Shown here: piece after piece, positions 1-13,694 of the stretch
Position numbering within the stretch: position 1 is the first letter of the stretch
How the letters are laid out: each line of letters starts with the position of its first letter
The notes under the pieces: model-generated
Seen by the model: only the letters and a program-made list of their open reading frames with translations
Database searches by the model: none
Told to the model about the DNA's origin: nothing
NCBI GenBank assembly: GCA_021234155.1
Contig: JAJEKV010000008.1
Span: 940,508-1,004,507 of the forward strand
Length of the DNA stretch: 64,000 bases
Origin: Isoetes taiwanensis
Lineage: Eukaryota > Streptophyta > Lycopodiopsida > Isoetales > Isoetaceae
Reading direction: 5' to 3'
Translations under genes and position numbers: made by a program

Positions 1-1590
1 GGGCCTAAAACCCCTAAGCCTTGCCCTAAAAGTCCTCTCCGAAGGCCACTGGCGACCGGCGGGCAAGCTCCCCCTGGTTCTTTATCTTTACTTCCCTTTA
101 TCATGGGTGTTGCCATGATGGAAGTGGAATAGGAAGAAAAAAATGACGACATCCTTTGTGACTAAATTGAAGGTGAATGCTATATATTTGCCGCTATAGA
201 GTTTGACATCACAGAGAATCAAGATCTCATAATCTCTAAAGTTGGCCAAATAGCTAGCAAACCCTATTGTTATCCTAATCAATACGGGGTAGTACCCTTA
301 AGCCTCACGAAGAATGATTGAGATGATAAAGGACAAGACATTGAAGTGTATCTCTAGACCCATTGTGATGGCAAGGAGAGCTATTTGCGCAACCTGAGAT
401 GGCGGGGAGGTTGAACCTCAACATAGAGCTTTGTCACGGCATCTTGGTTGGAATGGGAGCCGAGGCGATGAACATCAAAAAGGTATGATCTGATTGTTGA
501 GATGGTGGATAGTGCATGCAAAAGCTTTGATCGATCAACTAGAAAATCATAGTAAAACCACTCAAAGCAAGCAAGTCGAGATCAAAGGTAAAAAGGTAAC
601 TTCGATAATGCAATGCGTATTTCGTAAGAAATTATTTAAATGCATAAGGAAAAGAAGAGGTAGCTTACATCTTAGTAGACCCCGACTCTAATGACAGCTC
701 GAAAAGAAAGCTCTAAGCAAAATGCCCAAGCAATAGCAAGGCTAATAAAGGAGTTCTATGATTTATTACCTAGTGAAATCAAGAAACCCACATCTTACAG
801 GGGAGTCGAGTGAAATATGATATGATATTGCCATGTCAAAGTAACTTCTTTAATGTTATATAATATGATTAACAATTTAAGGATCTATGTGTGTGATGAA
901 CTACCATGTTATAAGTTTTATAGCAAAACTTGTGTAGATGAAGGTCAAAATCTAAGGCATAGCTTTGGCTACCTCATGTAATATCTCTCTGATTTTGATA
1001 GAAATTGTGAGGCATTTATTTTTATTTGACCCATCTATACTATTAAACCTACAATGAAGAGCATTGAAACAACCATTATGACTGAGGCATAATAATTGGT
1101 ATTAGTAAGTATATCATTTTCATAAACATTTTAGCCTTAAGGGCTGGACATGAACAAAAGTGCTAACTTCAAGGGCTCGACTTGTGTCTAATTGTGGACT
1201 CAACTAGGGTTGTAACTATGGATTTGGTTATGTTAATTTGCCATGTAATTCTGTGATCGAGGATGTTGAATATAGGGAAGGTGAGGAAGAGATATGATGG
1301 TGCCCGAGGGAATAGTTCAAAAAGCAAGAATGAGATAGTTGCGTGGAACTAAGACACACTGAACTGTTGAGTTACGTATATAACCTTAATAAAAGATTGT
1401 GATATCTTTGCCTTTACCTTTACTTTTTGGCAAAGGCTCCATGATTTCCATATAACGGTAATTGGAGCGCTTATTGTGATTCAAATCGTCCTCTTTCTGC
1501 ATTTCTACATCCTTGCTCCTTTGGTACTCAAGATCTTCCTAGTTATTAGACAGCCTCTTCCAAGTCTTCATGAAATCTGTTCTTCTATCC
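1..1590. other. No gene recognised
   Basis: Short ORFs on both strands carry no domain I recognise and are interrupted at the rate expected for non-coding AT-rich DNA. Nothing resembling an RNA gene was seen. Confidence 0.5.
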
Positions 1591-1599
1591 ATGTATATC

Positions 1600-2190
1600 G
1601 GTGTCTCGAAAACGCCCCACAGGCACATTCAAGGATCGAATATTCGAGCAGCATCCAAAACTGTCTAGACATTATTAGTAGTCGCTTCTACCCGATGTAG
1701 TGCCTCGAGAACGCCCTACAGGGACATTCAATGATTGAATACTCGAGTGGTCTCCCCATGGGCCCGTTATAATCTCTCCCACTAGAACTATGCTCATCCT
1801 CGAGTATCTAAGACTATGATTTAACCAAGTAGGAAATGCCCCACATGCACATTCAATGATCGAATACTCGAGTGGTCTTCCATGGGCCCACCCATTACAA
1901 TCTCTCCCACTAGAATTATGCTCGTCCTCGAGCATCTAAGACTCTCATTTAACCATGTATACCAGTGACATTGTGATTGCCAAGATCGCGCAAATTACCA
2001 TACCCATGGAGACTCGAACTCGAGACCTGCTCTGATATCAAATATAACGTTTCTACCAAACATGCCCCTCATCAACTGGGCAAAACTGTCTAAACGTTTA
2101 TAAGTAGTATTTATATTGGTGCCTTGGAAATGCCCCGACAGGCACATTCAAAGGTCAAATACTCAACCCCCATGGGCCCATTACAAATGC
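1600..2190. repeat. Decayed tandem repeat with a primer-binding-site-like motif
   Basis: A unit containing ACATTCAATGAT, GAATACTCGAGTGG, CATGGGCCC and CTCTCCCACTAGAA occurs at about 1723 and again at about 1848, a spacing of about 125 bp. More diverged partial copies lie near 1625 and 2137. On the minus strand 2040-2029 reads TGATATCAGAGC, one base from the initiator-Met tRNA primer site (TGGTATCAGAGC) used by many plant Copia elements. It could therefore be a relic of an LTR/leader region. No gag-pol coding is attached, so the retrotransposon reading is weak and the tandem structure is the firm part. Confidence 0.5.
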
Positions 2191-5100
2191 ACTCTCTTGA
2201 TCTTTTTTGCTTCGCAGTTGGGTGGTGAGTTTTGGTCTTAGGGGCTGGTATTTAATTTTCTTTAATGTTTTATGTTGTTTTAATATTAAGTGGATCTTCT
2301 CATTGTGTGATAAACTTTGTCGCATATCAGAGATGCAACCTGAGTCAAGGCATTATACACATCATCATCAAGCCAATACCAATACCAACACTTACCAAAA
2401 AGCCCCACATGGATACCATCAGTTCTAGGTCATCTGCCTTGATTCATAAGAAAGATAGCATCCGTTAAATCAGTGGAATGATCTCAACTTTCAAACTAGC
2501 CTTCCGCTCATCGAAAACAATAGGATGAATCTTTTTAAGTATGCCTCCTGAAGGTCTTATTGGAAGGAAGGGTATGGGCATCAAAAAAGTAGAAAAAACG
2601 ATCACACACAAAATCCTTAAGCTCATTAAAAACCCATCTGAAACCTGGAGAGAATCAGACTAGTAACTTGTATTTTTGACTTTGCAGTTTTTAAGAAACA
2701 TAAGATAATAAGTTACCACCTTTGATCTATTGAATTTGAATCCTACTAATAGCAAAAGCGAAAAATATGAAAGAATAAATAAGAAACACGTCTTTAAAAG
2801 GAAAAAGAACATAAAAAGGGGAGATAATAATGAGGATTCTAGTTCTTCGTTATTTGTAATGTTGGTGTGGTGTGTGCGTCATATATCCAATCAGATGCTG
2901 CCAATGTGGCAAGTGAAAATTTCTTCTCCTCCTCCTCCCTACCCTGCATCCTTTCGTAAAAATTGCAATGCACCAGTTCTCAGAGTACCACCTAATATAT
3001 TGTCAACTCCATCAAACTCAAAGCACGTCGAACATAGAAGAAGTTTCTACAAGAGTGTCCAAATCCTTATTCAACTATACCATCTTTTTGAATTTCCCTC
3101 AGGAATAGAGCAAAGATACTTTGAAATAGAAGCTAAGCTAGCTTGAAGAATCAAAGTGCTTCGAATCAAATAGAACTTGTGCCTTACCATACTACATAAA
3201 AGTCGAACTCATCATGTCTTAAGCGCTTCCTTCTCTGGTCGAACGGATTGGTTAGCTTCTTCTATGGCACAATTTGTGGCTTGGGTTTTCTCAAAAGAGA
3301 CTCAAATGAACGGTTCCTATGATCTTTTAAGAAGTGGATACACAACTTTCTCAACCGTCAAGGCAGTGGAAAGGGCACACGTGTTTTAAAGGTATATTGT
3401 TTTATCATAACTGCGAAAACTAAGTATAGAAATATTTTGTTAGAAAATAAGAACTGAGAGTAAACAAAATAGGAAAAATTGACCTACTATATGCTCATAG
3501 TCCTTTGTCATGTGATTCACATGCAAACAACATAGGGAAGATGTTCTAATCCTCAAAAACATTGTCCTCAATTCCTCCAGTACTTAGCATGTTTTTCACC
3601 CACCCAACAAGCTTTCTAGCACTCACTACCATAGTATTTGAACCATTAATTATCCTTGTAAGTTCATAATATGGAACTTAACAAACCTACCATTTTTATT
3701 TTTATCAGGCTTCCTTTAAGACAAATCACACTTGCAGGACATGATAATATAATTCGTTTGATGATGATGCATACCCACATTATAATTATTGAATGTTCAT
3801 CGAACTCGATATACAAAGTTCCATAACTTGCAACATAGAAGAAGGTTAATTTTAAAAGAAGATAACTTTTATACTGTCACGGCTTTTTTACTTTGTGTAA
3901 TTAATAGGACTGAGCATTATGAGTACAATAAAAGATTCTACTAATTGCGACATAGAAATGAGCCATCATTAACAACAACATAGTATGTCATGCAGGTATT
4001 TTGACTCTGATGGTGCATTTACTTTTAAGTTGGCTGAGTGGATAAGTATGACAATATTGTTAGAGCCATATAAGATAGTTGCAACCAAAGAGAAATTGGA
4101 TTATTTCCCTGAAGATTCATGTGCTTCATTCATATCTTGCATCAATATCTGATTGAAATGACAAAACATGGAGTAGAACATCATGATAGAATTGAGAATC
4201 ACAAGGACATGATTGCAATTTTTGAAGTCATCCCAATGAAAAATTTGAGAAACATACTCGCTTTTCATTAGTAAATAATGGCATTTGAGTATCAACACTA
4301 CTATTATATGTTATCCGTGAGTAACATTCCATCGATTGATTAAGCCAACACTTTGTTAGATTTTACATCTCAATGTTTATTGTAGCAATTGAGTTGTTAG
4401 AAATCAAGACATTGAAGACAACCTCATTCTTACATAATAAGGTGTTATATATGTAGTATAGTATAAAGATACATACATTACAAACATATTAACCATTACT
4501 ATGCCGTGAGACCAACATATTAAAGTCAATTTTAAGAAGTTAATTAGCAGCCTTGAAGAGAACCGTGCCTTGAACGGATGCCAAACTTTAATAAATTGGG
4601 AAAGTCCCGAACATGTAACATCAATATCAACTGGAAAGTAACTTGACTTTAGTATAGCCATCTATGTGGATGCATTTAATATGAAAGGCCCATTGAATGC
4701 TGGCAGTCTTAAAGAGCAATATAAATGTTTATGCTCATCTTAGCATAAACATTGCGATATATCCCTTCGTAGTTAGAATGATGTGCTTAGTTGAAAATTT
4801 CAAGAAGAAAGAAATTTAGATCTGATTCTTCTAATTTGCAAACCCATGCCAAGATCTGCATTTTCTTAGAGCGAAGTTCAAAAATCTATTAGATAATACC
4901 CGTGCAGGTACGCATGGATTGGTTCATAAGCTCATAGGAACAAAACTATGTTCACATATTTCAAATATTTGATCATTCATTTGTTATATCAAACAGAAAG
5001 AAAATGCAACAGCTGCAGCAGCAACAACAACAACTTCTTTTTGCGAATAATTTGTAGGTTATATTCCTACTTTTGACTTTGCAAGTTATTTTCCTATTCG

Positions 5101-6720
5101 GTGGATTAATCTTCAGTTTCCAGACACCATCTTCATTTTTGAATCTTTTTCAAGCAAAGAAGTTTAGTCTAAATGAAGGACGCATCTTTGCAAAGTTCCT
5201 TTAAACTCCTAGCACTAAGGGGTGCAGGTCAGGAGCAGTTTATCTCAATAGAAGGTAACTCAACCCATATGATGCTTGATTATAAACTCAGAAGATCTCT
5301 TTCTACTATAGGCATGCTCACTATGAGAGTACTTATATCCGGATCCCACTTTGCAGAGCTTCTCTCTACATCAACTTTATGTGGAAGGTGTAATGCCAAT
5401 ATGCTACAAAAAACAATGCACCACATGAGCAAATTTATTTATATTTTATTATAAGGGCCATAAAAGTGAACTCCAACTTACTAGATTGGTGAGGATAATT
5501 TTATGTATGTGGGTTGCACATCTAGTTTAAGATCGCTTGCTGATTCTGTATCTGGAAGATGGATCTTCATAAGCAAGTCCTCACAAGACGTGGTTGATGG
5601 ATTCTTATCTCCCTACACATTGCACCCATGGAACTCGTAAAGCGGAAGAGGTGACAAACTCTAGTTGTAATGTACTTACCATTTGAAGATATATGTCATT
5701 TGGTGTCACAGCTTGTTTGTAAATAAACTCATATCTAAATAACATAAATTCGCGAACAGATTAATTAGTAGTTTTAAACTTCTACTTGAACAACACATAT
5801 TCTCTGGTGTATAAATTAGTAGTTTTAACGTCATACTACATCCCTTAGCATCCTTTATGACGTATGATGATTCGAATGCATATATTCAATGCTACGAATG
5901 TTTCGAGTTACTTACTTAACATAGCAATTAACGCCTAGCTCATATGTAGCAAAGTTGCTTTCAAGTTTTGATTTTGTTTTATCCGCAAACATAATTAGTT
6001 TATAATCATTTAGAAGATAGAATCACTAATTTATTCAATATGGAAAAACAAAGACACTATGTCTAAGTACCTGGATCATGATTATATTGAGGACCAATTG
6101 ATCCTGGGGTAGCAGCATCTTTTATTTTCTTAGTTCCGAAGTCTTTATCCTATCAACCATTTGAGAGCAAAAATAAGCATTTTTTTGCAAAAAGAAGAAT
6201 TCATACCCTTGGATAAAGGTCATGAGGTCTAAACATGGCAATCTTATTTGGATGATATAGTAAACTTATAAAAGTTTCACAAAGGCATCAATGACAAACA
6301 ACGATGTCTCATCATGTTATTATATCGATTCATATTGCTACCTCTTACTCCATCTTTTTTTTTTTGGATAATATAATTTAGCTACAAAATTTTCCAATGA
6401 CGCATCCCTACCATGTTATTGATTTTATGCATAATATAATGTTATAAATGCAATACCTCAGACTTGCTCCCTTTAGAGAGCAATTGATCAAGAGCAAGAA
6501 TATCATTTGGCTCCCACATTTTTTTATAAACCTGCTTTCTCAACAAAAATAATTCCCTTTAGAGAAGAATTGTTCAAGTGCAACAATATCTCTTGACTCC
6601 CACATTTTTTACAAACCTGCATTCTCAACAAAAATATTTAAACATAGATATGCCTTTACCATCGAAGTCCACTATCATATCTATAAATGCAGAACATGGA
6701 GAAGAACCAACTACTAAGTC
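2190..6720. other. No gene recognised
   Basis: Low-GC sequence. The longest ORF (138 codons, plus strand, 2730-3146) is lysine- and serine-rich with no recognisable domain. A CAG/CAA-rich patch lies near 5010-5035. I see no splice-consistent exon chain. Confidence 0.45.
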
Positions 6721-7150
6721 ATCTAAATTTCTGCATAATATACGATCTATATATGTTCTTATGTTTTTCATGTTACACGAGGCGATGTTGAACATTGGTC
6801 CAAGTTCCTATGGTACATGTTGCTTTTGGATAACGGTGTAGATAGCTTGCTCTTATATTTGCCATGTTGCACGAGCTCACGAATGGAGTCTCGAACGTTA
6901 GCCCGAGATCCTATGGCACATGCTTCTTTTGAATAAATGTGATATTGAACGTTGGTCCATCAATCCTACGGTACATGTTGCTTTTAGATATATCCTACGG
7001 TGCAGATAGCTTGTTCTTACATCTGTTGTATTATGCGAGGTCACGAATGCGGTCTGGAACATTAGCCCGAGATCCTACAACACACGCGTTGCTTTTGAAT
7101 ATATCCTACAAGTCTGCGGGGCTTATTCTTATGTTTCTCATGTTACGCGT
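6720..7150. repeat. Diverged tandem repeat, unit about 150-160 bp
   Basis: The phrase TTGAACATTGGTCCA, then TCCTATGGTACATGTTGCTTTT, then GTAGATAGCTTG, then a CTCACGAATG segment, recurs. One copy begins near 6788 and one near 6947, and a partial third runs from about 7055. Half-units sharing AGCCCGAGATCCTA (about 6900 and 7063) suggest an older dimeric structure. No coding function is inferred. Confidence 0.6.
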
Positions 7151-10100
7151 AAAAATCAGGTGGCATTTGTTGAGCATAGATCCATCATAAGCACAGCTAG
7201 TTCAAGATTGTCATATTTGAGGCAGTGCCTTAGTGCTTTACAGGTTAGCAACCATATGCAACCAAGTACGAAAAAATTATTCCACGAAGGAGCAAGGATG
7301 AATTCTCATGGTTTACGACATGGACCAAGTTTAAAGTTTTGAAAAGACGTGAATTCGGCACCTAATCTTTTGTGCAAAAAGAGGACAGCTATTGAATCAA
7401 GACAAAGCCCTCCATCATAAAAGTTGAATGCTTGCTAAACTTAATATCTGCCTTATATCCTACCTAAACATATGAAATCCCAACACACATTTCCTAGTCC
7501 TAGAAATAAAGTTATACCCAACAGATGTGTGACTTCAAGGACATGATATATATTGCCATAAGCCTATGCAGAACAAAAGGCTATCCGACCAGAGAAGCAA
7601 CCCCCAACCATTGGGACGTTGAGAATCTAGTAACAATATGCAAAATTAGATAAACATGCGTAGAAAGTTTTTTCCAATACAAGCTGAAGCCCCAAGTATA
7701 TATCTTCGTGACATTTCTTAGGTATATGCACCACCTCAGAAACCCATTACCATAAAGAATAGAGATAGATCCATGGTCAACATGGTCTATGATGGCGTAT
7801 GCAAATTTCAAGGGATTCTAGATTCCATGGCCATAGGATACAAAAATATGAAATCTATTCATTTGCGAAAAAGAAATAAAATCTAAGGGCAATTATTATG
7901 CCCCATCATTTTGGCACGATGTGGTAGGCATGTGGACAAGCATAATTCAAGCAAACTTTATATCTCAAATTCAACAAGCCTGCTAAACACATTTAAGAGT
8001 ATAAATAGACGCCTTGCCATTGTACAAGCATCATGCATAACAGTGAAAGCTTGTAGCATTGTAACTTACGGGGTTCCTGCACAAGGAAAGAGAGCTATTC
8101 ATTTAATCTTGTTGAAAGCTATGTCATTGTCAGGAGGATCATTGACAATATTTCACCCATCCACCATGAGGCCAAATGGACCCCAGTATCATGTCTGTTT
8201 CAGATAAATTAGCACACCTACACAGATTTCTTGTATTGATTCTTAAGAGAAGGTGCCTATGCAGTTTTATTGACGCTGCTTACCAGGTTTGCAGATCATA
8301 AATGTGCAGCAACTCCTTATTTCCAACACAAGGATCATTAGAGAAGTGTCTTTCTGCATGGATTTAAAAGCAAGAATTGGGGCAACCTTAACCGAGGTTG
8401 GCCAAGGCTGGTCTTAGAAGGCCAATTGAGGTTGGCCCTTGTCTAATTTCCAAAGTATAAAAGACATGGAAGTATCGCAACTTCAAGAAGATACATATAT
8501 ACAACAGAACCAAAGTGCCATATTAATTCAGACCTTAGATTTCTGATACAATTATGTGTAGCCTATTAGGATAGATCGTACAAACAGGGTATGGCCGAAT
8601 TAGGTGTTCTTGTTAAGAAGAACCAGGATTTCATCAGTCTTATGTTCTTTTGTTATAACAGAAATTGCAAGAGACAATGCAACAGTCTATTCTCTGAAAT
8701 TTTTCCAGAAAAGTTCGTATGATTATGCTTAGTTATCCTTATTAGTAAGAGAAATGGAAGAGCGGCATGACTTAACTCACCTGGTGAACAGTTCAGCGGC
8801 AGATCTGGCAGCACGTCACTGGCGGGAGGAAGAAAGAGCGCCCAATCCAATTTTAGGGAAAAAAGTGTTTTGCTATATACCAACTTCGGTTGGTTTTAAC
8901 TAACTCCAACCGCAGTTGGAAAAGGTTACTGAGCGAGAAGGAAGACATGACATTGAGCAACTGCCGTTTTTGTTCGGAAATGAACGAGCTACTAAGGAAA
9001 ACAAGCCAATGACTACAATCGCATAAAACCTAGAATTTTGATTGCAAAGTTTACTTCTCTGGAAACGAAGATGTACCTGTTTACCTAGTAAGAACAGCAA
9101 TCCGCCAAAACAAAGGAGAACGAGTTGCTACAAACTTGCTACTGGCAGTAAATTGGCAGTCACCCCTATTGCGCGAGGCCGCTGTTCGAACTGTCTAACC
9201 GGCTTTGTGTTTCTGCCAGTGTTTGTTTTTGGGTCGCCAAGCACTGCATGTGAAGTTGTGCAATCACAAGAAGGAGAAGCGTGCCCATGCCCAGCTGCTT
9301 CATACCATGTCTCTTCACGCCGGAAAAGCAAACCAGTAAGTTTCTCGCATCGGGTTCTTCTTTTACTGTATTACAGAATCTGCTTCTTCATTAGATGTTA
9401 GAAAATAATATCGTCTGAAAGAAGGAAACAATTCTGCTTACAGTCTTGTATCGATGGAAACAACCTCCAATTGCCTGTCGAAGCAGCTTGGAATGTTCTT
9501 TGGGATGCAAAGAACATGCATAAGTAGTCTCCAACCTCCACATAGGATAAGGTTAGCCTTAAACAGCCAAATGTTAGACTAAATGTGATTCAGGCCCAAA
9601 CCTCAGAGAGACATAGCCAAATGAAACTACATCATTTCTAGAACCAGAAGTCATGCAGTTTGCAAGCTGCTAGCATGTTTTCTTCTTGTAGACTGAGCTA
9701 ATAAACTTATTCACTCGGAAACTATGTCTAGACTCTATCCTAATCAAGACTATGCCTAGCTAGAATTATTTGGCTCTTGAAGCACAAGAATTCATTGCAA
9801 TGTTGCCTTAGCTGAACGCATGTTTGGTATTGCATGAATGCATAAGAATCTCTTGTTGCCCACAGGCAAGTAAGCATACCTAGATGCCAACCAAACTACC
9901 TAGCGTGAACAAAAAACTGCATCCCAATATTACATATGTGCAAGAGCTATTGTAGATGGAATTCATTGCTGCTTCAGCTCAATGCCACAAATAACAAAAT
10001 GGGCTATTCGGGCTTGTACTCTACATGCCAGCTGGTATGATGAAGGTGATGGAATCCTAAGGTTTGTTAGAGGGAATTGGTTTGTAGATAATGATGAAGC

Positions 10101-10650
10101 GTCCTTCTTGTGCATCTGGCAAAGTTGCATAGAGATAGATAGTTTCAACAATTAAAGCTAGCTGAAACAGTCAGCAGACTGGAGTAGTTAAATGATTCAC
10201 TTGTATTTCTGCTTTATATGAATGTGATGCTCTGAGATGAAACTGGCTGTAGAGAGTAATGGCCAGCAAGAGAAAAAAGCTCCTGCTATGGGAATAAGAC
10301 ATAGAGAGCAAACTTTCGTTTCAGTCAGAACTTTGTTCCAAATAATCCTGCCACCAAACATGCATCTTGTAGGTCCTAATGGTATGCACTGCACCATTTT
10401 TTAAAGGCATCAATTAAAATGCTCATCACCATCTAATGGCTAAACTTGGAAATGTTCGTTATACCACCAGTTAAAGGCAAGAAAATGTATACGAGACAAG
10501 GAACAAAAGCATGCCTTTGAGAATTCACAGATGTGCGTTTTAGCAGAAGCAATGGGGTTTCTCTTTATAACGGTTGTGGTAAAGCACATTGTTGGCTTCC
10601 TAAACTTCATACATGTTCCTTAAGGCATAACTTATCTTTTTAGGCTGATT
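7150..10650. other. No gene recognised
   Basis: Short ORFs only. A slightly GC-richer patch at 8900-9400 gives overlapping 66-119-codon ORFs on both strands with no motif I recognise. A local GAGGTTGGCC direct repeat occurs at 8394-8442. Confidence 0.45.
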
Positions 10651-10654
10651 CTGC

Positions 10655-11190
10655 TTCTTCTTGTCATCGGTAATTGACTGCTTGATACGTATTTCAAATG
10701 TGGATCACTTGATGAAGCTCGGGTTGTCTTTGACAACATATCAATTCATAATGCTGCAACGGGACTGCAATGGCAGGAGAATTACATCAGCCAACACATC
10801 GGTCCAATGCTTTATAGATGTGCAAGAACTAGTCGTGAAGCCAGATGCCATTACATTCTTATGTCTCCTTTGTCTATAGCCGTGCTATTTGATGGCAATT
10901 GCATGTCATTATTTAAGCTTAAGGAAGAAATATATGGACTTATGCCAACATTAGACCATCGCAATTGCATGGTTGATCTATTTGCACACTCGGGGCATTT
11001 AAATGAGGCATAGATGTTGTTTGGAATTTTTTCCATTCCTTCATTAAACGAAACATGAAAGTATTGCTTATTGCCTGTAAACTCCTTATGGAGAAACAAC
11101 ACTAGTGCTTCAAACGATTTGAGGATGAACATGCTGCTTGCTATGTGCTTATGGCAAATATATTGTTGGAAGTATTGAGGGGTGAACAAA
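10655..11190 (+). pseudogene. PPR protein fragment (decayed)
   Basis: Translations in different plus-strand frames give successive pieces of a plant pentatricopeptide repeat protein. Near 10680 is a piece close to YFKCGSLDEARVVFDNIS; about 10836-10880 gives VKPDAITFLCLL; 10930-11013 gives YGLMPTLDHRNCMVDLF and SGHLNEA. These follow the order seen in PLS-class PPR proteins: the KCGS-DEAR repeat, the VKPDAITF repeat, then the region before the E motifs. The frame changes several times and stops interrupt it (for example after NEA at about 11011), so it is non-functional. PPR proteins bind organelle RNA. The wording resembles PPRs of ferns and mosses, which is an impression and not a measured result. 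Confidence 0.7.
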
Positions 11191-11300
11191 TTGATAGGAC
11201 ATAGTTTGTTTACAAGTCTGAGTATTCCTTATAAAAAAAGGCAAGCATTAAAAAACCCCTGCATAAAATGCAGCCATGTTTTCCATTCCAGTGTTGAATC

Positions 11301-12000
11301 ATGAATAAGTTTAGCCTTACGGTTCTTCTGTGCCTACTTGGATTTATTTTATCAGTTTGCTCTTATCGGACAGATCCAGCTGAAGGTAAAAATTTAGAAT
11401 GAAGCGTATTTGACACTGTTGCAAAAACCATCTTGCTGATCAAGATTTCTCTTGCTTTTCGTAGTTAGATAGCTTCAAATCTTTCGTGATACTTTAGTGG
11501 GAGATGGTGAACCTTTGTGTAATTTTAGTGTTGATCCATGCGTTCATGCTATCGGAAGTGGTCAGACTCATGGATGGTGGGATGATCACGCTGCTGCTCA
11601 AAGAAATGAAGAGACCAGTGGTATAACGTGCAATTGTACATATCAAAACAACAAAATTTGTCATGTCACCATAATGTAAGTTATCCTGTAACATACCTGG
11701 GCAATAGCCAAAAAGAAACAGAGTTTTTTATGCCACTAACATGTGGAATATGATTCAATAATCTCCTAGAGACTAGGATTATTTTGTTCCCATTCTAGCA
11801 AGTTCTGAGCACTGGCATGATGGTCTGCTCTGCAGAGATGTGCTGAGAAAGAATGTTGCAGGTCAAATATCAAAAGAGATTGGCAGTTTTGCATGCCTTA
11901 AAGATCTATAAGTCTTTCCTTAAGGGGGATGTTTAGAAGTGACAGGTGATTACCAAATGAGATATCAAGGCTATTTGATATTAGCCATGCTAGTGTTATC
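11301..12000 (+). pseudogene. LRR receptor-like kinase, N-terminal exons (decayed)
   Basis: Exon 1 (11301-11385) starts at an ATG, encodes a clear signal peptide (MNKFSLTVLLCLLGFILSVC) and ends at a GT donor in phase 1. Exon 2 (11465-11675) joins in phase and reads into NFSVDPC, TCNCTYQN and ICHVTI, the cysteine-rich cap that precedes the leucine-rich repeats in the At1g53430/At1g07650-type (LRR-VIII) receptor kinases. It ends at a consensus GTAAGT donor. Exon 2 carries an in-frame TAG at 11470-11472. Further on (about 11860-11990) fragments like GQISKEIGSFACLKDL and PNEISRL in shifted frames are decayed LRR exons. No malectin, transmembrane or kinase portion follows. Splice sites have survived better than the reading frame. 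Confidence 0.72.
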
Positions 12001-12119
12001 TAAAACATATTAGCCATTTATGAAGAATGCTTTTTGTAGTTATATTAGTAATGGAAATTATACGGGGCTGTATGAATACATGCTTTTATTTTCTTAGGTG
12101 AATGCATTTGCACAAATAT

Positions 12120-12500
12120 TAAGAATAGTAATTACCCAATGGTACAAAAGGACCAATTAAGTGCTTTGGTAATATAACAATCCCATTTTGAATATGTGTG
12201 TTTAAGTGCCTTGATGATGTAGTAATCCCATTTCTAATATGCGTTTAACTTGGTTGGTGTCGGTTAATTTTGGTTCGACATAGTGGTGAACCATTCTTAA
12301 TCGAAGTCCTCATATTTTCTTGCATCCTCGCGACCATATACATATTCCTATGTCCTATTTCTTGATTCTTCTTCTCGAAGTATTTAAAGTTCTATATTAT
12401 AGATCTCTCATATATTGTTGTGCTCCATATAGACTCTTGATTCTTCTTTTAAAGTATTTGAGTTCCACATTATTATGGCTTTCCCCATATTTTGCTTGTA
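12120..12500. repeat. Two short local duplications
   Basis: About 12150-12250 contains two copies of a roughly 56-bp unit (AAGTGC...TTG..GAT/AAT...AATCCCATTT..AATATG). About 12340-12480 contains two copies of a roughly 75-bp unit around TCTTGATTCTTCTT and AAGTATTT. No gene is present. Confidence 0.5.
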
Positions 12501-13690
12501 GGTCGTGGTATGAATGGACCCGGAAAATGAATTATGTCTCAATAGCAATAAAGATATAAGGATTGTACCCACCGGCACGCCAACATCCTAGGGAACATAA
12601 CATGCCATTCTGAACCTTGTGGCTCTCAATACCACTAACCCATAGACTTCCATAGACTCTTTTCGATCTCCAACGATCCATTTATCTCTCCAACGATCCA
12701 CTTACCCCTTGCCTTCTTTCGCAGAGCCAAATTCAAATGCTTATGACTTACTATATTGGAGGTTAGGAATGTGTGGTTACATGGCCCAATTATGGCGCAA
12801 CTCTAGAGATTCTTGTAGGTATCTTGAGGAAATTTTAAGGGATTGTAAGAAATCTAAAGGAATATATAAGAATCTAATAAAATAATCTTGAAGAGAAAGT
12901 CGACTCTGAATTTAAATGAATCTTGAAGAATCTATAGGGATCCCCGGAGAGCCTAATGCAACATTTAAAAATCTAAAAAAGAAACCTTGAGGCAATCTCA
13001 ATAGATTGAAATGAATCTTAAAGGAAATCTTAACCTTTATACCATTTTCTCTTCACCACCAGGACCTCTTTCACATCATTTGGAACCGACACTAATTACG
13101 CCCTTTGCAACAACTTTATATAAATATGGTTATGAAACATTTGAAAAATCCAATCAAGTGTTTAGAAAAGCATGCAAGTCTGAATTTATTTTAGATACAA
13201 ACTATATTGAAAGTAGCTTTGCAATTTGAGGAGAACTTGGAACTAACAGCTCAAGAGTCTAGAGTCTTGCCCAACAACAACCGAAATGGTTGCATCCAAC
13301 CTGCGGCAACGACAAAACTCGGACTTCTTATGACATTCAATTCACGATATATTCATGACGACCGATATAAGAGAATCCCGATGTGAAATTGACCATGCAC
13401 ATTGCATGGATCCTCATTTAAATGCGGCCTTGAACATACCACGTGAAGGCATTATTTATTCAGTATATACCAATTGTTAGGTATGAAGCACTCATTTGTA
13501 ACAAAGCCAATAAATCGAGCGGAATGTATCAACCCCTTTTCTCGTCTGGGTTATAAAGTTAAGATAGTGACAAAGGATAGAAGATATAAACGTCTTGAAT
13601 GCATGAGGACCTAGAACATAAAGGCTATCAACGTCTCACCCCACCCCACCTCAAGTTGCTTCTTGTATCGATCACTTTTCTTTCAGATAC
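12500..13690. other. No gene recognised
   Basis: Non-coding AT-rich sequence. A patch of related phrases (AATCTTGAAGA, AATCTAAAAA) at 12830-13030 looks like local slippage. One 72-codon ORF (13011-13229, plus) has no recognised motif. Confidence 0.45.
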
Positions 13691-13694
13691 AACA

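Noticed and set aside
2730-3146. 138-codon plus-strand ORF
   Set aside because: Lys/Ser-rich with no motif and no flanking exon evidence; probably a chance opening in AT-rich DNA.
9042-9401. 119-codon plus-strand ORF
   Set aside because: No recognisable domain, an opposing ORF covers the same bases, and there is no support from neighbouring splice sites.
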